The translations under genes and the position numbers were made by a program. From contig JAJHTX010000002.1 in the NCBI GenBank assembly GCA_032164295.1, positions 992,001 through 1,056,000 on the forward strand: a DNA stretch of 64,000 bases, read 5' to 3'. The notes under the pieces were generated by a model. The model was not told the origin of the DNA and did no database searches. It was given only the letters and a program-made list of their open reading frames with translations. Positions 57,824 to 64,000 of the stretch are shown piece by piece; within the stretch, counting starts at the first letter, position 1, and each line of letters begins with the position of its first letter. The DNA comes from Inonotus obliquus (taxonomy: Eukaryota > Basidiomycota > Agaricomycetes > Hymenochaetales > Hymenochaetaceae).

Positions 57824-58560
57824 ATGCTGCTCAATCTGCTGAAGTTGCTGGAAAATGCAAGTACTCAAGACTACACCAATCCGCACTCACCACTCATCTC
57901 TGATGCTGGATCTGACTGGATTGTTGACACAGGTGCCACTTGCCACATGACACCACACAGACACTGGTTCCACCATTATGAACCAAAGTGCATTCCAGTC
58001 AGACTTGCAAACAACCACATTATTTATTCAGTTGATATGGGGACAGTGTGCTTCCAACCTTCACTATGCGGAAAACCTAAACAGTTGCTTGAATTCTATT
58101 GTGTATTCCATGTTCTAGATCACAGAAACAACCTCCTCTTAGTCCTGTATTTGACCAGAACCAAATCCTATATTGTCGCCATTCTCCACAATCAGGATCC
58201 TCTTTAAACAAAATAACACATTCCTCTTCACTGCAACTATTGCTTCTAACAATATTCACAAGCACATATCCACTTAACTTTACCCTGTTGTACCAGAGAG
58301 GTTTGCACACCTCAACCACAGTAATGTGAAGCTGTTGCATAAGGAGCAGATAGTGAATAGAATGGCAATCAAGTCCACAACTGCTCCAGATCACATCTGT
58401 GAGCCATGCATTGCAGACATGCAACACAGGGCCAATGTCTCTAGACTTGCATGCTCCAGACACAAGTACTGGATTACCTTCATTGATGACTCTAGTTGCT
58501 TCTGGACTTGCAGAGGGAATCACCACAATGCTCAATGCAGCATGTCTACCTCCTAGCTTC
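57824..58560 (+). pseudogene. copia protease and GAG-pre-integrase remnant; integrase core deleted
   Basis: The protease motif DWIVDTGATCHMT lies near 57920-57950. GAG-pre-integrase (HLNHSNVKLLHKEQ, CEPCIADM) is at about 58310-58430. Integrase starts at YWITFIDDSS, about 58470, and the rest of the DDE core is missing before sequence resumes near 58590. Frames are broken by stops. Confidence 0.78.
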
Positions 58561-58589
58561 TGGTGAGATGCAGTGGCAGTATTTGTGCA

Positions 58590-60776
58590 TGTGCACAACT
58601 GCTCTCTCATATCAGCTTTAGATGGCAGGACCTCTTATGAGGTCTGGTACAAGTCTAAACCAGATGTGTCTCATTTGAGAGTGTTTGGGTGAGTCTCCTA
58701 TGTGCATGTGAAGAAGGACCAGAGAAGGCTATTGCAGTCTCACACTCAGAAGTGTGTCTTTCTTGGTTATCCTTCCAACTACAAGGGCTAGCTATTCTAG
58801 AATCCACTCACCAGGAAGGAGATTATCAGTGACTCTGCTCAGTTTGATGAGAGAGTGTTTCCTGGTACATCCAGAACCTCTGTTGACTTGAGAGTGCATC
58901 TTACTCCTGAGGCAAAAGACCTGCCAGAGCAGGGGGAAGTAGATGATGAGTTGGATGTCCTGTCACCTCTTTTGCCAACTGCACCTGATCCACCTGCACC
59001 TGCACCTCCATCTCCTGCACATTCACCTTCTCCACCACCTGCTGCACAATCACCTCCACCACTCACCAGACCACAGCCTGCTCAGCACACTCAACAGCCT
59101 CACAATCCACCTGCATCATCAATTTCCACACAGAGTCATTCACAGTCCAATTCACCATCACCTGAGAAGAGAGCCAGAACTGCTCCTCCATCCAAACCTT
59201 GGCCTAGCCCTGTCTGGAGATCCAAATTAAGACCATTCACTGATGGTTGGGACAGGTACATTAATCCTCTCATGCACTATCCTGGGAGGAGACTGCCCAG
59301 ACCATCTGTGCCAGTTACACAGCCAGTGCCAACTGAGAGCCAGAGCCTGAGGTGGTGCATCAGCCAGATGAAGATGTGCACATGGACAGTGATTCCTCTG
59401 ATGAACTGGATGTGATGTCTGAGGAGGAGCTGCAAGCTGAAGCACTCATGTTCTCTGCCCTAATGGACTTTGGAGCCAATGCAGGCCTAGAGAATGTGTA
59501 TATTCCATTTGAGGATGCCTTTGACTATGTCTTTCAATCCACTAATAAGTTTGAGCAAGTGTTCTCTGCACAAGCCAGATAGCAGTATGGATTTGAACCA
59601 TGCCAGAGGAAGTACATTAAAGGCAGACCTGATGCACATCTCTGGGAAGAAGCTGCAATGCAGGAGTTTGTCAGTCTCATTGAGAATGGCACATTTCAGC
59701 CTGTGAGGCTTCCTGCTAGCAGAAAGCCAATTGGCTGCAGACAGGTGTTCAAGCTGAAGAGAAAGGCAGATGGCTCAGTGGACAGATATAAGGCCAGACT
59801 GGTTGCAAAGAGCTACTCTCAGCATCCTGGATTGGAGTTCTCTCAAGTGTTTGCCCCTATAGCCAAGTGGGCAAAATTGAGAGCCATCCTTGCACTTGCT
59901 GCACTTGAGGATCTGGAGCTCTATAGTGTGGACATCTCCACTGCCTTTCTCAATGGTGATATGGAGCATGCCTGAGGGATTTGAAGAGTATTTTGGTCCT
60001 GGCTTTGATCTCAAGCTTGTCATTCTATCCATGGACTGAAACAAGCTGGCAGACAGTGGCACAAGAAGCTTGACACTGTTCTGCAGGACATGAGCTTTAC
60101 ACTGGTGCGCTGTGACTACAGTATATGGGTCTACAGAAAGGAGGATGTCAGAATCATCATTCCTGTCTATGTTGATAACATGACCATTGCTGCAAAGTCA
60201 AAGTAGCAGTACCAGTTGGTAAGAGATGAGCTGGCCAAACACTTCAAACTGCATGATCTGGGTCCTACTTCCTTTCTACTTGGTGTGCACATTGAGAGAG
60301 ACAGAAGCAAGCATTCCTTATCCCTCTCACAGAGACAGTACATTGTGGATATGCTTGAGAGATCTGGGATGTCTGACTGCAGTTCTATGAAGATCCCCAT
60401 TGATGAGCATCATAAACTAAGCGAGGTGATGGCTCCTCAGACAGACTAGGAGCCTTTTGTGACTCTGTCCACCACTGAAGCAGAATACATTGCTGCAGTC
60501 AGTGCAGGTCAGGAGATCATGTGGCTAAGGAATCTGTTTACAGAGTTTGAGTATAGCTTTGATGCACCCTCCTCTTTGTGGATGGATAATCAGTCTGCCC
60601 TGTCTGTTGCCCAGAATCCTGAACACTATGGGAGGATGAAGCATCTGGATCTGAGGTTCTATTGGCTTAGGGATGATGTTTGGGCTGATCATGTGAAAGT
60701 GAACTATATGCTCACTAAGACTATACCTGCAGACATTCTCACCAAGGCCTTAGGAAGCATTAAGGTGCAGTAGATG
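58590..60776 (+). pseudogene. copia reverse transcriptase and RNase H remnant
   Basis: The IN C-terminal region (HTQKCVFLGYPSNYKG, about 58745) and a Pro-rich linker (59000-59200) precede RT: GCRQVFKLKRKADGSVDRYKARL (about 59730), FSQVFAPIAKW and YSVDISTAFLNGD. The YVDD box reads YVDN near 60165. RNase H follows: LSTTEAEYIAA (about 60465), WMDNQSAL and the HLDLRFYWLRD tail, ending at 60773. Stops occur at several places. Confidence 0.85.
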
Positions 60777-60828
60777 GCTGAACTTCTTGGACTTTCATTG
60801 TTGAGAGATGTGTCAAATCAGGGAGGAG

Positions 60829-61064
60829 TGTTGAAATTATGATCCTGACATATTCTTCTTATTTATTAACACATATGCACACTTGTGTATCTTATGGTTA
60901 TTTGTGTTTTATTTTGTTTCTCTTTTATTTCTACAGTGTGACGACTTTTGGTCACATTCTGATTATGTAATCTAGCCCTCAAAGCGGCCTGATGCAGTGG
61001 ATAACACTCCCTACATCTTGTCCTCATCTACTGTATACAGTGTGTTTAGGTTGCTCTGCTCACA
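60829..61064 (+). repeat. 3' LTR of the copia element
   Basis: 236 bp, starts TGTTGAAATTATG directly after a GGGAGGAG purine tract and ends CTCACA. Confidence 0.8.
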
Positions 61065-64000
61065 AAAATTCCCTATAGAAGCCTTTAGAAACATTGGCAA
61101 TCACTGCTGATCTTCTATGTCATAGTTAATTACCTAACCAATGACTTATCATAGTACAGTCATCACTAGAGAGTCTGAAAATAATTAATTAAATTCTGGC
61201 TTGAACTAATAGCCATAGTGTGATATACTTGTTTCAGGTCAGATAGTTACCTGAATTAAATAGATTGATCAGAGATTATAGTGGTCGTCTTTTTATGTAT
61301 TGCTCTACTCTTGACAATACTATAGTATGTAGAATGTGTCAGTGCTAAAAATATGAGATACGACCTGGTCCAAAAAGGGACTCACGCAAGGCATGTACAG
61401 GTGATAAGATTATAGAGGGAGGGTTGGTATGAGTCAGTGCTTAGTTCAGTATATGTCAGTATCTCATAGACATGGAGTATTCAGCCAGGCAACAAACAGG
61501 TTGATGCTCACTAGAAGTTCCAATAGTCTGTAAGAGAAATTCAAGGGTGTTTTAGTACAATGATGAATGAATAGACTAAGCTAGTAAAAACAATATACAA
61601 ATGACAATGAGTAATTGATAGGAGAGATAATGAGAACAAAGTTTTGGATAAGCAAGTCTTTCCACACTATAGAGAATGTAAACTCCAATTTCACTGATCT
61701 TGCATTATGTATAAGGCCTATAAATAATAATGACAGATAGAAAGTTTATAATTCTATAAAAGGTAAGTATATGCATAGTTGAATAATAGACTAGTCCATC
61801 ACAATAGGAAATAAAATATTAGAGAGCAACCAATGACTAGCAGTAGTGATTCTAAAAGACAAGAATTTAATAATGACTCAAGTTCACATTATACCAATAA
61901 TTGGAATAGAGAGCCCAATGTCATATTCTTCCTCTAATCACCGGTGATATCTGACGTGTTTCATATATACCAACTCTAAATAGAATTCTCTGAGCAATCT
62001 GGAATGACTTAGAGACTTTTTGAAGTGCCAATTGGTACAATTAGACAGTCTTGAGAGATCTGATAAGAGTGTTTTAGATATCTTGGAAGATCTCTGTTAG
62101 TATCCTGGGTCATTCTTGAGTATAGATCAGACCAGTTCACATGAATATTAGCTAGACTGGGCTGCTATTGAACATTTCTGGTTAGTAAGGGTCTGCGCCT
62201 GAAGTAAGATATTTATTGTATTGATTGGAGCCCAGCAAGTTGTGGTTCTCTTCAGTGCTTAGTCTCAATTTGAATTGTCTTAAGATGTCTTCTTATAATT
62301 TCTTTACATATTTATACACATGTGACATAGTATAAAAAGAATATTATCAGCATCCTACAAGTCTCATCTGATAGTTACTCAACAGATACAATAATTTTCT
62401 ATACTAAAATTCAACATTATTTGATCTGACTTGTGTCTTAGAATTATGGTCAAGACAACTGTTACAACTAGAGTGAAACCTATTTTGCTATCTATGTTTC
62501 ACTGTTTTAATCTACATGCATTTAGTATGTTTATCTTCTACTTTCTGCTGTTTCAACACTAGCAGTACCTTTAGAGCATTTACTATTATGTTATTGACTT
62601 ATCTTACTCCATTACAACTGTTTACATTCTATACTCTCTTACAACTCTGAATAATGTTTTCATACAATACATGCATTATTTATTTTTAGATAGTTTTAAA
62701 GCCTGACATCGTACTGAGAGAACTGCTGCTGTTAGTAGTCAGAGACCAGTACTTTACTCTCTGTATCTTAAGAGAGGTTCTCTTGCTGTTGCTACTAGTA
62801 TGAGGATGGTGTATAGTCATTAACATCTAAAGGTAAAATAAGTCATTAGTATCATGTTGCTAAGACTGTACAGAGTTGGTGTAGTCTTGTTCTTTGTACA
62901 TTTGCTGCTATAACTCCAGCAGAGCCCTGAGAGCCTCTCAATCTCTCTCTGGCTAGTGCTTGTCATACTTATAAAGAAGGAACATCTTATGCTCCAACTT
63001 AGTTATTTTGACTATACCAACCTCTTCCAGACTTAGTTTCTCTGGCTCACTTGATAACATGACAGCTGACAGTACTTTCACCTATATGTCATTGCCAGTG
63101 AACCAAACTTTGTGTGGTAAGTGGAGTATTATCGTATAATATACTGTACCAGCTTATTTTCTATCATACTAATCGATAGTATAGAGTTGGAGAAGTACTA
63201 TGAGTATTGTGTACTTGTACTCATTCTGTTTATCACTTATTTGATAGCAGCTTCTTTCAGTATCCTTTGAAGCTAAGCAAGGCTTGATGTTGTTGGCTAA
63301 GTGATAGTTATATCATCTGAGAGAATGGAAAGAAATTCTTCTCATCTGTGACTGTATGGGAAGGTAAAGAGAATCATTGCTTACTATGCTCAGTAACAAT
63401 CCTACGGATGTTCTACATCAGGCCTAAATCATTGTCAACCAAATTTTACTAAATTCAACTAATATTGACTTACAGCTGTTTGCAAAAACATTTGCAGTCA
63501 GCCCTCACATGCTTTTCTTTGACGTACGTCATGCCTTCAGAGGTCAAAAATAGACTAATCAGCCATTTTCTTCATTAATACTGCATGTAAAACTCTGATA
63601 TAAACATGTAAAAAATGTACTCAAAAGCACACTTCTAACAGTGTAAAAATGTCTCAAAAATGTGATGTGTGCATGGCAGAACAAGAAACACAATTGCATC
63701 AAGTATGTACCTCACCTCCTTCTTCAGGCAATGCAAAGCTTGTAACTCACTGAATACTGCATGTGAAAATATGATACAACCACATAAAAAATACACTTAA
63801 AAATGTGCTTCCGTACATGCCACTATCTCACAAATTTGTTGTGCATAGGCCTTAGCAGAAAGGAAACAGTCTTGCAGATATTGGTCATCACAATGCTCCC
63901 CACAGACTGCATCAGTCGTTGCCATCAACTAGATTGTCTGAGTCAACAAAATTGCCTCTATCTGGCATGCATCTGGGCGATAGATTAAGAAACTGTAAAA
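61065..64000. other. AT-rich sequence with a short inverted LTR remnant; otherwise unassigned
   Basis: About 61330-61470 is a strongly mutated, inverted fragment of the GGTACC-family LTR (GAGGGAGGGTTGGTATG, CTCATAGACATGG). The rest has no coding frame above about 60 codons (one at 63803-63988) and no recognised element. The segment 63255-63340 resembles 5S rRNA weakly and is discussed as a finding. Confidence 0.5.

Larger units (their letters stand above)
56264..61064 (+). mobile_element. decayed Ty1/copia LTR retrotransposon
   Basis: Copia order is present: Gag, protease, GAG-pre-integrase, integrase (mostly missing), RT, RNase H. The 3' LTR is complete at 60829-61064, but only ~55 bp of the 5' LTR remains (56264-56318), so the left end has been lost to the GGTACC-family LTR. 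Frames are broken by stops. Evidence for each part is listed below. Confidence 0.88.

Overview
This is a nuclear contig from a filamentous basidiomycete, most likely a white-rot Agaricomycete. The evidence is dense short introns (about 45-110 bp, GT..AG), a class II Mn-peroxidase gene, DUF6533-type membrane proteins, secreted proteins with C-terminal hydrophobic tails, and housekeeping genes whose closest recognisable relatives are fungal. There are no bacterial operons, CRISPR arrays or convincing tRNA genes.

Positions 1-35,450 are gene-rich and GC-balanced. In order: a DUF6533-type gene (-), an unassigned 2.8 kb, a secreted Mn peroxidase (+), a GH16 glucanase (+), WAPL cohesin-release factor (-) head-to-head with the BIR1/survivin homologue (+), a second DUF6533-type gene (-), an unrecognised secreted protein (+), a pepsin-type aspartic protease (+), an EF-hand-like acidic protein (-) head-to-head with the tRNA m5C methyltransferase TRM4/NSUN2 (+), MSH2 (-), PRP3 (-) head-to-head with mitochondrial ribosomal protein L16 (+), and an ATG14/UVRAG-type protein (-) head-to-head with the NatC subunit NAA38/LSMD1 (+). 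Several genes fall into themes: lignocellulose attack and secretion (MnP, GH16, protease), chromosome segregation and repair (WAPL, BIR1, MSH2), and RNA processing or translation (TRM4, PRP3, MRPL16). Exon boundaries were worked out by hand from reading frames and splice sites, and total coding lengths close in frame for MnP, GH16, WAPL, BIR1, the secreted protein, the protease, TRM4, PRP3, MRPL16 and ATG14.

From about 35.5 kb to the end the window changes abruptly into an AT-rich transposon graveyard with no host gene I can support. It holds (i) a decayed Tf1/sushi-type chromovirus with both LTRs, a 5-bp target duplication and a self-priming signature; (ii) a 1-kb foldback element with ~380-420 bp inverted arms; (iii) a young, intact, Gag-only LTR retrotransposon with 1,368-bp LTRs that look identical and extraordinary enrichment for GGTACC/CGGTA motifs; (iv) several older, mutated copies of the same LTR family in inverted orientation; (v) a decayed Ty1/copia element with a truncated 5' LTR and an internally deleted integrase; and (vi) about 3 kb of unassigned AT-rich sequence. 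The old elements carry stop codons and D-to-N catalytic changes that fit C:G to T:A decay, while the young element does not. The most unusual item is the GGTACC-saturated Gag-only element and its nested older relatives.
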